Assembly: GCA_935421135.1 (NCBI GenBank)
Contig: OW285189.1
Span: 12,545,072-12,609,071, forward strand
Length of the DNA: 64,000 bases
Source of the DNA: Bugulina stolonifera
Taxonomy: Eukaryota > Bryozoa > Gymnolaemata > Cheilostomatida > Bugulidae
Direction: 5' to 3'
A model generated the notes under the pieces. That model searched no databases and was not told where the DNA came from. It saw only the letters and a list, made by a program, of their open reading frames with translations. Position 1 is the first letter of the stretch. Each line of letters begins with the position of its first letter. The position numbers were made by a program, and so were the translations under genes. Positions 1 to 12,000 of the stretch are shown in pieces.

Positions 1-464
1 GTCCATTTCCTTCACTCAACTCTGTAATATCCATTACAAGATGACATAAACTTGAAGTATCAACAACAAAATAAGATATATCTAGAATACTAAAACCACT
101 ACAGCTGTGCCAGTGGTATTGTTGAACCCAAGGCCTCAGTAGCCGAGACCATCTTTCTACTTGGTTTTAACAGTGTGGGTGTGCTCCTGCTGTGAAAGTC
201 TATCAGGAATTAAAACAAACAATAGAATATGTTCACCGCCATCAGTATTTAGGATTATATACAAAATAATATTGATACCAAGGTTTGATTTAAAAACTTA
301 AAAGTTCGAGGTGGTGAAACAATTATCTTGTAAACAGGGATAGGCCTATCTTCAGCCAAAATTTACCATTTTTCTCAAGTTCCACTTTATGAGCTGCAAA
401 TTTAAACTATTTATAAGTTACAGATTTTATAAGGCAAGTCAGAAGAACATGATAGAATACTTAC
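1..464. other. Left edge, no gene resolved
   Basis: I see no supported exon here. The stretch lies downstream (in minus-strand terms) of the exon at 465-569, so it is probably intron of that off-window gene. A donor-like GTAAGTATTC on the minus strand abuts position 464. Confidence 0.4.
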
Positions 465-569
465 CACCAGTGTTCCATGATAACGGTTTACCCAGATCTA
501 CCAAATCAATATCGCCAAGAGGGTCTTTCGATGGTGACAGAAACTCATATCTCTTACAATGAGGGTTAC
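465..569 (-). CDS. Isolated internal exon of an off-window gene
   Basis: On the minus strand a TTGTAG acceptor precedes and a GTAAGT donor follows a 105-base stretch. Only one of its three frames is open: 34 residues beginning NPHCKRYEFLSPS and ending LSWNTG, entering with two bases of a split codon and leaving with one. The mix of charged and polar residues looks like real coding sequence. I do not recognise the family. The next exons should lie left of the window, and I could not identify an upstream exon between here and the GPCR gene. The ORF content and paired splice sites are seen; that it is an exon is inference. Confidence 0.5.
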
Positions 570-1281
570 CTACAATACGCAATAATACAATCATGCAGTT
601 TTACGTAATGCCACAATTGTGTTATATAGACTGATATTGCCTATTGTTGAATACTTCTACATGTATATATATTACTCAACGACTTTTTCAATACAATCCC
701 TTCAATGATAACTGTGTGTCACCAGTTTTTGTTAATTTGGAGTTGTCTTGTGTCCAACTAGGAGTGAACGATTCCAAAGGGCTTACAAAGATTTTTCAAG
801 TTTTTGTAAGCGTTTCAAGAGTAAGACAACTTCATATCGGAGGCAAATTTTACCCGAGCAGGTGGGTAGCTTTTGGACAGTTGTTGATGATATTATATTG
901 ATGCCATAATCATATTACATACACATTGCCATTCAGGTAAAATTGAGAACGAAGGGGTGACAACTTCCAACAGAGAATGGTATACAGTTGGTTCTCACTA
1001 TCATGTAATCTACCAAGAGGAAATTTTTATGACAGCATTATATCAATATGTTGATGTGTTAACACTAAAACCAAGGGCCAATGAAGCTTGTTCACAGCCT
1101 ATATAATGATAACAATTCATATAAACTTCATATTATCATAAAACAAACAACAATCGCAGGTAACCGAAGATAAGCTTCACAGAATTATTTATGATGCTGA
1201 CAGCAAATAAACTGTCAACAAAACACTTCTCAGCTGTCTCAAGTAACAGTCAACATTCACCATTTCTACTCGGACAGCAGC
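570..1281. other. Gap before the GPCR gene
   Basis: AT-rich sequence holding the presumed 5' flank and leader of the plus-strand GPCR. A plus-strand ORF of 85 codons at 644-901 resembles no family and has no splice context. One copy of the dispersed GACAACTT-type motif lies near 959-967. No promoter element could be placed with confidence. Confidence 0.4.
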
Positions 1282-2629
1282 ATGGATGCTAGCACGACTA
1301 TAGTGCATTCTGATACTACCAATCTCCTCGGAAAGGTAAGTCATTGCTGCACTGCTTTAATTCTTAATTGGCAATATCACTGTAACAACTACAAGTCATC
1401 AATGCAGACATTCAAAAATTAAATTGTATAAAAAACACCATGATCTAAATGGAGTTGCTGAGTAAACAATAGTCTGTGCTGCTGCTGCACATAATACCTG
1501 TATATACTGCCATTTATGAGAGTTATTACTTATCCAGGTTGGCTCCATGTTTATATTACTGATTATTTTGTGTGGATTATTGGGAAACCTCACAGTTCTG
1601 GTGACCATATGCAGAGAGGAGAAGTTAAGACAACTCCAACATTATGTTCTAGTAGCCAGTTTAGCTGCATCTGATTGCGCATTTAACACTCTTATAATGC
1701 CATTCTATATAGAGACATGGTGGCACAACTCCCAGTCACATTCATCAGCCTCCTGCTACTACTACAATTACTTGGGAACCGTTCTGCTGCAACTTTCCGG
1801 ATATCTCATCGTATATATAGCTTTCAACCGATACCTGCTGGTTGCCCACACTAAATTATACAAACGTTTCGAGAACATCAAAGTTTCTATTGCAGAAATA
1901 ACAATCGCTATTTTACTGGCATTCATTATGGTAGCACCATCACTAGACAACGTGGAGGATAAGATCTTATATCAATCACAGCTTGGAAGATGTAATTTCA
2001 ATAGACAAACTGCTAGAACAGTAGTATATGCAGTATTTGTTAATTTTGTTATACTACCCTTTATTGTTGTGGCCACTCTGTACATTCTGGTGATCTACCA
2101 CTTAAGAAAGAGCTGGAGAAAGGTGGCACATTACCAAAAATCCTCCGCCACTGACAAGATGGTAACAATTCAGAATGGTGGACACTCTTGCAAATCACCC
2201 ACAGGAAGTCTAGTCGGAGAGCCTTCGCATATATCTGGACCTAAAATCCCTCAGAACAAGGCAATAGAGATCAGTGTGATAAACACTGCCAAAACAAGTA
2301 CAAACACCAACAACCTCTCCAGCCACAGAAATGAATATCATCGACGTCTGCAAGTAGTCAAGTCATTCTCGCCTATAATAGCCATATTTGTCGCTTACCT
2401 CGTCACATACATTCCATTTACGGTAATAAATATGGTAGATAGTGAATTTAAACTATCCAGAGAGTACTATATGATTAGTAGTCTATTCTTCTGGTGCAGC
2501 TCATGTCTAAACCCCTGGATTTATGGTATCATGAACAAAGAACTCAATACAGCGATAAAGAACCTGTTTAAGAAGGTGAGCTGCAAGGACACCCGTACTG
2601 GCCCAACTAGAGATGACATAGAGGTGTGA
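1282..2629 (+). CDS. Orphan class A (rhodopsin-like) GPCR
   Basis: Two coding exons, 1282-1335 and 1538-2629, join in phase 0 across a GTAAGT...TATCCAG intron to give 381 residues. Seven hydrophobic segments are visible. TM1 carries GNLTVLV, TM2 LAASD, TM3 ends in NRY in place of DRY, TM6 has YIPF, and TM7 ends NPWIY, the NPxxY motif. A Cys at the top of TM3 (SASCYYY) and one in loop 2 (GRCNF) can form the usual disulphide. The third cytoplasmic loop is long, about 95 residues and Ser/Thr-rich. The tail ends DDIEV, which fits a class II PDZ ligand. In this family NRY in place of DRY often shifts basal activity. The ligand cannot be inferred. The short first exon supplies the N-terminus ahead of TM1; the first ATG of that exon was chosen as start. 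Confidence 0.9.
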
Positions 2630-2782
2630 TAAGTGATCGACTTGAACTTAACAGACAAATACTTATGTATTAAAATTGGTAGACGTATTACTTCATACAC
2701 GCAGAACTAAAATAGCTTCAGTCTTTGAATTTGCCTGATCTAGAACTGGGAGAACACAACTCTATAGCAGAGCACGAGATAG

Positions 2783-2788
2783 AATAAA
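2783..2788 (+). terminator. Candidate polyadenylation signal of the GPCR gene
   Basis: A canonical AATAAA lies about 155 bases after the GPCR stop codon. It is just upstream of the hairpin at 2794-2852. Confidence 0.5.
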
Positions 2789-2793
2789 TTATA

Positions 2794-2852
2794 TATATCC
2801 TTCATGTAAGTAGGCTAGTTGTATTTTATGGGTGTCTTACATGAAGGATATA
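2794..2852. repeat. Perfect 17-bp stem hairpin downstream of the GPCR
   Basis: The arm at 2794-2810 is exactly complementary to the arm at 2836-2852, with a 25-base loop. It lies between the 3' ends of two convergent genes. It could be a foldback element remnant or an RNA structure in a 3' UTR. Confidence 0.8.
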
Positions 2853-3032
2853 CAGAATAACTTTTCAGGGATTCACCAGTTTCAATAAATCACTGATCAA
2901 GGTACAATACTACTGCTGAGAAGGGGTAACAACAATTCTTATCATGAAAAAGTTCTCCAAAAAAGAAATGAATGAAAGGATCATCACATGACTTGTGGAA
3001 GTAGTTATACATACCACTGCACATACATGTAG

Positions 3033-6000
3033 CTAGCTGGTCTGACTTCTTGTAGTCACTAAGTTCTTGAGATACACTTCTACTATACATGTTTCCTCCA
3101 GTTCTTCTCCTCTTACTGGATTTACTGGCCACTGGAGGCTAGTAGTTAATTATTATAGAAATATATTATATGATTTAGTTTCTTCTCACTATAGTTACTA
3201 CCATCTTTGTGGCATCAACTACATAATCATTGTAACTGTATGGAATAAATAATATAGCCTGATAAAGCTAAGACTATGGTCCTATCTATGTATATCTAGC
3301 ACAAATCACGAGGTTACAGCCTTGTAATCAAATCTCTAAATACTTTTCTGCAAAGCTACAGGCTGCATGCACCACCCTCCCAGCATGCACATAGCACAAA
3401 TGATGTAGTGTTGTAATACTTACTTGATAGGTACGCTTTTTTATCACAATTTTTGTGGCACTTTTTAGCCACACTTCATAGTAGACAGGGACAGATGATT
3501 CACTTTGTCTATAATTTTCTGCTAAAATATATCGATAAAACCATCATACAATACAATGTATCCCTTTTGGTGAATAAATATTCATGTATCATGTAGCACA
3601 CTACTCAGTTTAAAATATGAACATGGTAGCTAAAAATACAAGCCTGCTAAACTGGTAAAATAATGCATTTAAAAGCAAAATAATCTTCCAGGGGTAAAAG
3701 AATACATGCACAGAAACCAAAGAGGGTCTTTAGCACCTGTTGACCTGCTGCTGCATTTCTTTTGGTTGATTACTAAACTGTATTTTCTGCTATTGGTTCA
3801 GTAGAAAATCAGTGCCAGAGATCGTTACAGGCTCAAATCTGCTTTTCTAAAAACAGCTGCTAATCTGTTTTATCAATTTGATTTAAACCCCCTTCATTCT
3901 TATCAACTATTTTACATATTCATGAAGAAACAACTTCAAACGATTTCCAACTACAATTGAGGTAAGAGGTGACAACTCCAGACTTACTGGATTCTATAAT
4001 ATTATTATATTCTATTTGACAATGACTATCAAACTGGAGTACACTCAAGTTTGACAGTCATTCCGTCATGTGATATCAACTGCCGTAGTAAACCAATTGC
4101 CAACCATACCAGAAACATTCCTAGAGAAACCATGAGCCCTGAACTGTACCAATTACCAACCAGTAGGCCTATATTCTGCTCGGTTCAAAGAAATCTTACC
4201 ATCTAACAATGACTTGGCCATCTGTTTCTCATGTATACTGGTAGGTTGGCATGATGTACTAGTGACTCCAGTTTGAGTCTGACATTGGGGTGCAGGTGGT
4301 GTAACCGACCCTATGCTGGGTAGTACAAGCGTTGAACTAGTAGTTTCACATGGTGTGTTACATGCAGGCGATACTGTCTGGCAAGTGCTGGTAACTACAA
4401 CTGCAGGTGTACGACATCCATTGTTTGTCTGAAATGTACTATTTGTTGCTGGTGCTTGGCATGCGCTGGTCGTTGTAGTTCCCTGACAAGTTGTACTGGT
4501 TGTCACCAGTGACAAAGATGTGCTAGTTGTCGCAAGTACCCGAGATGAGCTAGTTGTTGCAAGTGCTTGATCTCTGCCGTTTGTTACAAGTGCCTGACAT
4601 GTGCTGGCTGTTACTGCAGTCAAAGATGTGAAGGTTGCTGTTGCTGAAGATGTGCTGTTTGTTGTAGGTTCCTGAGATGTGCTGATTGTTGCAGGTGCTT
4701 GACATGTGCTGTTTGTTACAGGTGCCTGACATGTGCTGGCTGCTACCGAAGTCAAAGATGTGAAGGTTGGTGTTTTTGAAGATGTGCTGTTTGTTGTAGG
4801 TCCCTGACATGTGCTGGTCGTTGCAGGTGCTTGACATGTGCTGTTTGTTACAGGTGCCTGACATGTGCTGGTTGCTACCGAAGTCAAAGATGTGAAGGTT
4901 GCTGTTGTTGAAGATGTGCTGGTTGTTGTAGGTCTCTGAGATGTGCTGGCTGTTACAAACGTCAGACCTGTGACGGTTGCTGTAGGTGCTTGACCTGTGA
5001 TGGTTGGTGCAGGTGCTTGACCTGTGTTGGTTGGTGCAGGTGCTTGACCCGCGGCAGTTGCTGCAGGTGCTTGACCTGCGACAGTTGCTGCAGGTGCTTG
5101 ACGTGTGATGGTTGGTGCAGGTGCTTGACCTGTGTTGGTTGGTGCAGGTGCTTGACCTGTGATGGTTGGTGCAGGTGCTTGACCTGTGATGGTTGGTGCA
5201 GGTGTCTTGCCAGAGTCGTTTGTTGCAGCGAATGATTTGCATGTGGCAAATGGTAGAGTTGAAGGTTTCAACTCTTTGAATATGCTACTCAGACTAGCAA
5301 CCCTGGCTCGCCGTCGACTATTGCTGCTGCAAGGGGCACTAGGCCGTCTTAGTGAGGGCATTAACATTGCCATATTTACATTTCCTGTATCCTCCACATA
5401 ACTCTGCAATGAGTTTGGATACATGGCATTGGTGAATGTCCCATGTACTGCAGGTAAAGGATATGTTGGAGATGGGAAATGTCCCGAGTAACTTGGCCAC
5501 ATCGGTGATGGAAATGTAGATGTCATACTTGAGTGGCTACCACCTGGTATCATAGGGTTATAGCAACCGTACGACAATGAGTTACTGTGAATCATAGGAC
5601 TAAGAACATGTGTCCCAAAAGAAAGTGGCAGGCCCATTGGCTCAGGAGCTCTGGAAGGGGGAGGAGGCATCTGGAGCCGTGCCAATTGTATCTGTGATAC
5701 ATGAACACTGTCTGATCGTCTATTAGCACCCACCTAAACAATATGGAATGAAATAGACATACTTTACAGCAAGTTTTAGTATGAATGCTAACTTGAAAGA
5801 ATAATTTATACAGACATACCACAATAGCAGTTCCCAACTGAGTGTTTAGCAACTGAATGTAGCTTTTGGGCATTAGGAAATAGAAACAGCCATTTTTAAA
5901 ATTCGCAAATTCTATACGAAAACACTCAGCAAACACGACTTCAAAATATACAAGTTTAAGTTAACAATAAATATGCCTACTTCATCCTGGACTGCAACAT

Positions 6001-9000
6001 ACTCTGGCCTAATATGCTGTGTGTGCTGAGATTCTAATTTAATTATCCCAATGAAGACTGACCCAGTATTCGAAGTGGAACAAATGATGTGGGTACACTG
6101 GCGCATGCAACCTTACAGATTGGCATTGCATAGCCATCCACTTAATCTTATAGCAGCTACCAAATGAGTGAATTACTAAAATGATTTGAACCCCTGTCCC
6201 CATGAATGATCATCAAGCACTCTACCATTACACTATCAGGTCCACAGTGCCTGTATGGGGAAAACTAGCAATTAAAATGAGGGTACACGGCCAGCGTATA
6301 ACCTCTAAAATTGAGGTGAGTACACACAGTACACTCCCGTATAACTACACTTCGAACACTGTATTGACCTATATAAAGTCAAGACATGTTAGACAAACCT
6401 GAATCTCTCGGGAGCCATGCTTAGAATAATCTGTAGCTGGGTAAGCAGCTAAAAACTCATCCACAGTAAACCTTGGTCTTGGTACATCAGCCTCACTATT
6501 GCTTCGGAAACTAAAAAAAGAGAATAACTCCACATTCAACCCACTGGACAGAGTACGCTGTACAACACACTATTAGCCAGCTCACTCAATAATACACGTG
6601 ACTGTAGAAGTGCATTGGGTATAGTGGGAGTTACCTGCCCTCTACATATGCCCAGCAACCTGACCCTAAAGGTAACAATGAACAGCCAATGCGAGTGAAG
6701 ATGGTAATGCTCAGTTTCGGACCAAAGATCATAATATATTATTATAGTGGTCTATTGAACAATCTTTATCACCATTGGACTCAATGGGTTTTTAAGGACA
6801 ACTAAAGTGGCTTTCACTTATCAATGATTTTCAGGTGGCTAAAGCTTTGGTGAATTTTCAGACTATGGTTATTGGTGCTGTATGTGTTCAATGCATACAG
6901 ACAGATAGGCCTACTATGATTATATGAAAATACATTTACTTAGCTTGTCAAACATCTAAAACGGAATACATCTAAATATTAGTAGATCTAAATCACTGAC
7001 CAATTGGAAAAGCAATAACATGGTATGTACAGTGCATAGAACACTGTGCTCTATGGCCAGTGCACATACTTTACCCCCTAAATATACAGACATATCACCA
7101 CCATAAAACATCTATAATGGCCCTGAGCCATGTACAATGAAACAGTATCCATTCCAAGGATGAAGTTGAGGATATAATAGTATGTGTAGTATACCTGCAA
7201 TCCTCACTATATACTACATCCACGAATGCAACAGGGCAGATCTGGGCTGGAATGGTTGTCAGTATATTTGTGTCGTTGTGCTGATATAAATAGTACATGT
7301 TTGCTAAATAGAACTGCTCATATGATCTACAGAAACAAAATATATAATAGTGCATTTAACAGTGCATCTACATGTACCATATATACATGGTACATGTACA
7401 TAATGATACATGTACATATTTATATACATGCACCATGTATATATAATATACATAGTTATCATTAAATAATTGATAAATAAAGATTTTATACCATACTGCA
7501 TTTAAGAGTATTTTAAGCAGACATGGGCACTCGAGTCATTTTACTCGACTCAAGTTAACTCGAGCAACAGCTTTTCATTACTTTTAATTGACTTGTGCTT
7601 TTGTATTGTGTGAAAGCTGGGAATTGACTTTTACTTCTACTCTCCTACAAAGCATGATGCTTGACTCTTACTTTACTCTAATCTCTCAGCTATCAATGAT
7701 AATTCTATTGGTTTGGTGTAATTATGTAATAAGTCTTGTCCACCATAGAGAAGCTTATAGATAAACAGACCTACCATTATAATAAGTGCAAATTTGAAAT
7801 AGCCTTTGTTCCTCAGAACTACTTTAACTGACAGAAAATCGGACTAACACTAAGTATTACCTATTGTGTGTTGTCACACTTGTATACATCAGAAATTTGT
7901 GTTCTACAAAGTTCCCATTGGTATTCTCTTTGACATACTGCTGTACTTTTGACTCTACTCTGACTCTAGCACTTTGGCACTAGTTGCTTGACTCTTACTT
8001 TACTTTTTAAAATGGCTGTTTATTTACTCTTACTCTACTTTTGACTTGCTTCATCCGATGAGTTGACTCTAAGTTACTTTTTATCAATTGGGAATATATA
8101 CTCTTACTTGACTCTTGACTTGAGTATTTGTCTGCTTGGCACATGTCTGATTTTAAGTGACCCATTTTGATAATGTATGCAGTCATGTAATATTAATGAA
8201 ATTAAACCAAAGATATCCTTGATCAAACTTCCTATGGGGTGTAGAAATTTTGGGCTCACTACTCTTTTACAATGTATCGTAACTCTTCTCAAACTTTTAG
8301 GACTGTTTCGTAAACTTCCAAATTTCTCCACTTGTGCACCTAACTGATCCCTCCCTGATATAACAGGGTTAGTAATAAATGTAGACCTACTGCTGCAGTA
8401 AAACCATCCAAATGACCGTAATGACACACCAAGACAGTTGACATTTATGTGGTAGGAACCATATCCAATTTAGGTGCGTAAATAGCAATAACCTAACTAG
8501 AAGGGTGTCAGCTGACAGCTTATGATTTATGTGATGTTTATTTCATCAGTTGTGTGAATGTCTCATCAATGAAATCCCAATAATGTGGATAATGCATATT
8601 TATCTCAAAATATGTCTTTTGTTGCCATTACAAATCTCATTGGAAGCTGAACACTGCAATACAAGTCAGGTAATCACATAATGGGAAGAGCAGATGGACC
8701 ATTTCAATGTAATTTCTATCAGTTGAGCTATGGATAGATCTATCAGCTCAACTGATAGAAATTACATTGAAATAATACTGAACAGGTTATGGGAGACATG
8801 GCTGTATTTACCATAAATTCACACAGTACATAATATGCAATTAACTATAACTAACAGAATAGAAGAAATACATTGTACACAGTTCTGCTATACTAGTTGA
8901 GTTTTTGTTACAGCAGCCAGAGGGTCTGGTATGAGATGATAAGCCTATCAGTACACAAGGTAAGTAGAGGTAAGTAGAGTCTGTATAAGGGGGTACAAGG

Positions 9001-12000
9001 GAGAGTTCATACCAGTGCACTTCACAAGTCTATTACATTACACACTGGCTACCCATAACATGTGATTATCATATTATAACCAATATTCCCAAGTGGATGG
9101 CGGTCTCCAGAGAACCCAGGTAAAAGAATATTATCTGCAGATGATCACCAATGACCAAACTCATAACTATTTGAAGAGTTTGGAAACCATTATGTACAAT
9201 ACAATCTCGGTCCCTGATCAAAAATAAAGTAACAGAAGATGCCTGTTTATTTGATTCTAGAATAGCGCCTCAACTGGAAACAGAAATTTAAAAATATCCC
9301 AAATTATATCCACTTTTGCACACCCACAGGAGGTAGATGTTTTATTGCATAACTCAAGTTTTTATTGAAAGTCGGTAGAGGAGAGTTGATAGATTGACTG
9401 ATTGACTATAATGTAGTATATTTGTACCCAGCTGACTACAGATTGGCAGGCTATGTAATAAACGCATGCATACAGATACAAATGCATATATGAGACAACA
9501 GAAGAGAAACTTACGTGGAGAGGCAAGGATTCAAACAGATTCGAGTATTAAAGTTAAACATTGGCTCCTGTCTTAGACTAACGCATGTATCATCATTGTG
9601 TGTATTGGACACTGCCCTAACCCTCCCCTGCCAAACATTACTAAATGTTAGAAACAAGGGCAAAGAGAGAGACAGCAACACTTGTACTCCACTACTATGA
9701 CTGCATTACAGATTCATAGTATAACACAATGTTTAGCAACTTGTTACACAAGTTGAATTATCAAATAATGATCATAAATTCCACAAATTTGTGTGATACT
9801 GCCGACAATCAACTATCATAACAATACATAACATACATGTACCAATGACTCTGACATGTACATACATAACAGGGATGCTGCTTTGTTAGTATACTGAGTA
9901 TAAATATCACATCTCACCTTCATGATTTTGAACATCAACAAAGTACTTGCATAGTTCTTTCTATATTTATACTGGACTACATCTGGGTGTCTGGACAGCT
10001 GCACAGCTAGAGACAATAATTATTATGTAATAATCAGCTTATAACACTGGCTAGCCTCTGGACAATGGTCAGTCTATCACTCTGTTGTTTATTAGTTACC
10101 TCAGTTATTAGTTGCCTCAGTTATTAGTTATAACAAGACAGGCTATACTAGTAAACAACAATGTAATACAATTACAGTATAGCAAGGAATCATATAATCA
10201 TCATAATAATATATTATTATTATAATATGATCATTTTCCTGTAGTCAGCAACATGTAATGGCGAAACCATGACACACAAAATTTGAGTTAGATACAGGAC
10301 GTTCCGAAAACCACACACTGAATGTTTTCGGAAAGTCAAATTTTTAACTGACATTTTCAAAATGTCCCTTTACCATTACAGTTATATGTAGCCTGTATAT
10401 TATTTTGTCAAGTCTTGCAAATGCCCAGTCCTTCAAGAGTAAAATAAGTAATTACATTACCAGAAGAAAGCATGTAAAGTGTTTACTTCTGAATTACTGA
10501 ACTACCTACCTACTCTAGCAATATGCATGCAGACCTGTTGTATGTACCATGTATCTATCTTCTTATCCATGTGCTTGCTTTTCTCCACAGTACTGACTAC
10601 TTACACATTTACCTAAATACACGTTTGTATCTACTGTACTTAAGTGATGTACCTACCTCACCTAGATGTACATGTAAGCAACTACCTACCTTACCAGCCT
10701 GCCTGGGTCATCATCATTCTACTCACCTTTTCTGGGGTCCCCAAGGATCGACTGTTTGATATTCCCACAGAGCAGACCTTTCTCACACACGTCCTTGACA
10801 AGGGACACATGTTCATAACTGACATCCAGAAATGCAAAGTGGTCTGTGGTAGAGTCACTATCCAACCCTTCAGATTGCCATGCATTGCGTACTTGATAAT
10901 ACTGAAAGTAAAGGCAATTATTGGAATTTCAGCATCATGACAGAATTAGTAAATATTCCCCAATAGAGCAAGTGAAGTGGTTCAATGAATAACTGGTTCA
11001 GATGAGCACATGTTAAATTCAGAGCAAATTGGGAGATGCAAATGAATGTCTGAAAACCATACTATCGCAATTCTTACCTAATTTCACCAAAAACGGTGCT
11101 TGTGTGGACCAGTTCAAAATACCACCTGCTATAAAATGACTCCGACTAAAATCCAAGAGCAGAGGTCTAAACATTCCATGTCAGAAGTTTATAGTTTGAG
11201 TATTCTGTTAGGCCTACATTAATACCTTCATTAAAGTCGGACTACATATCTCCGAGACTTGTCCCACTTTAAAGCGCTCTGTGTTTCTAGTATGTAGATT
11301 CTCCAACACATGCTTCCTTAGCCGCTTATAACTGGCTGTCTTTTCGGACAGCTTATTTACTGTCAAACCTGAATCAATTTACTCATTCAAATAGCATATT
11401 GGTTGCAATAAAACTCGACCATGATGTAATATCAAGTAGGATACAATTAAAAACAAAGTTTTATTATATCAATACTGCACATAGGATTGTTTGTGTTTGA
11501 GTTTCATGTTTGAAATTTTCAGTAGATCACATAGTGCTGTACATGGAACTAGAGAAATCCACAGGTGGTAGAGTAGAAATTTTCCTGTTAGGTGCAGTGG
11601 TGGAGAAATTTTGATAGCCTTAGTTCCTTGTGTGCAGTTGGGATTTGAGGTAAGGGGCGATCTACTAACAAAAAATAGAAAAGACAACTTCTCCTGCTTC
11701 ATTTTTGGCGTAGAACATCTCCACTTCTGCACCTAACTAAATTTTCATTTATTCTGTTGAAATACATTGGATTCAAACCACGGTTGACAAGACTATTTTT
11801 TTCAGTTTTACAGCACCCTATTTAATCAACATCAACCTCTAACCCCTCGTTTACTCTAACGAGCAAAGGTGCAGTGCAGGCTCCTACGTACATGTAGGTT
11901 ATGACAAACATGTACTAGAATAGAATGGAAACTTATATAATTTTGCGTTCATTAACAAATTGTTAGGCCTACTAAAAAGTATGTTGGCTACCGGGTAATT

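Noticed and set aside
2890..3132. Minus-strand ORF with a basic start (KSSKRRRTGG)
   Set aside because: The phase of the preceding exon (3521-3424) demands another frame, which ends properly at a stop at 3033-3035.
4153..4199. Read-through end of the large exon (ISLNRAEYRPTGW)
   Set aside because: A strong GTAAGATT donor at 4199 joins in phase to three further exons with coding character. Kept only as an alternative isoform.
4550..5249. Long minus-strand His/Ser/Thr/Cys-rich and plus-strand Cys/Trp-rich ORFs over the minisatellite
   Set aside because: Off-frame reads of the 27-bp and 132-bp repeats. The true frame is fixed by phase-matched exons on both sides.
8104..8427. Minus-strand 107-codon ORF
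   Set aside because: It overlaps the end of the hAT MITE, no acceptor/donor pair fits, and the flanking exons join in phase without it.
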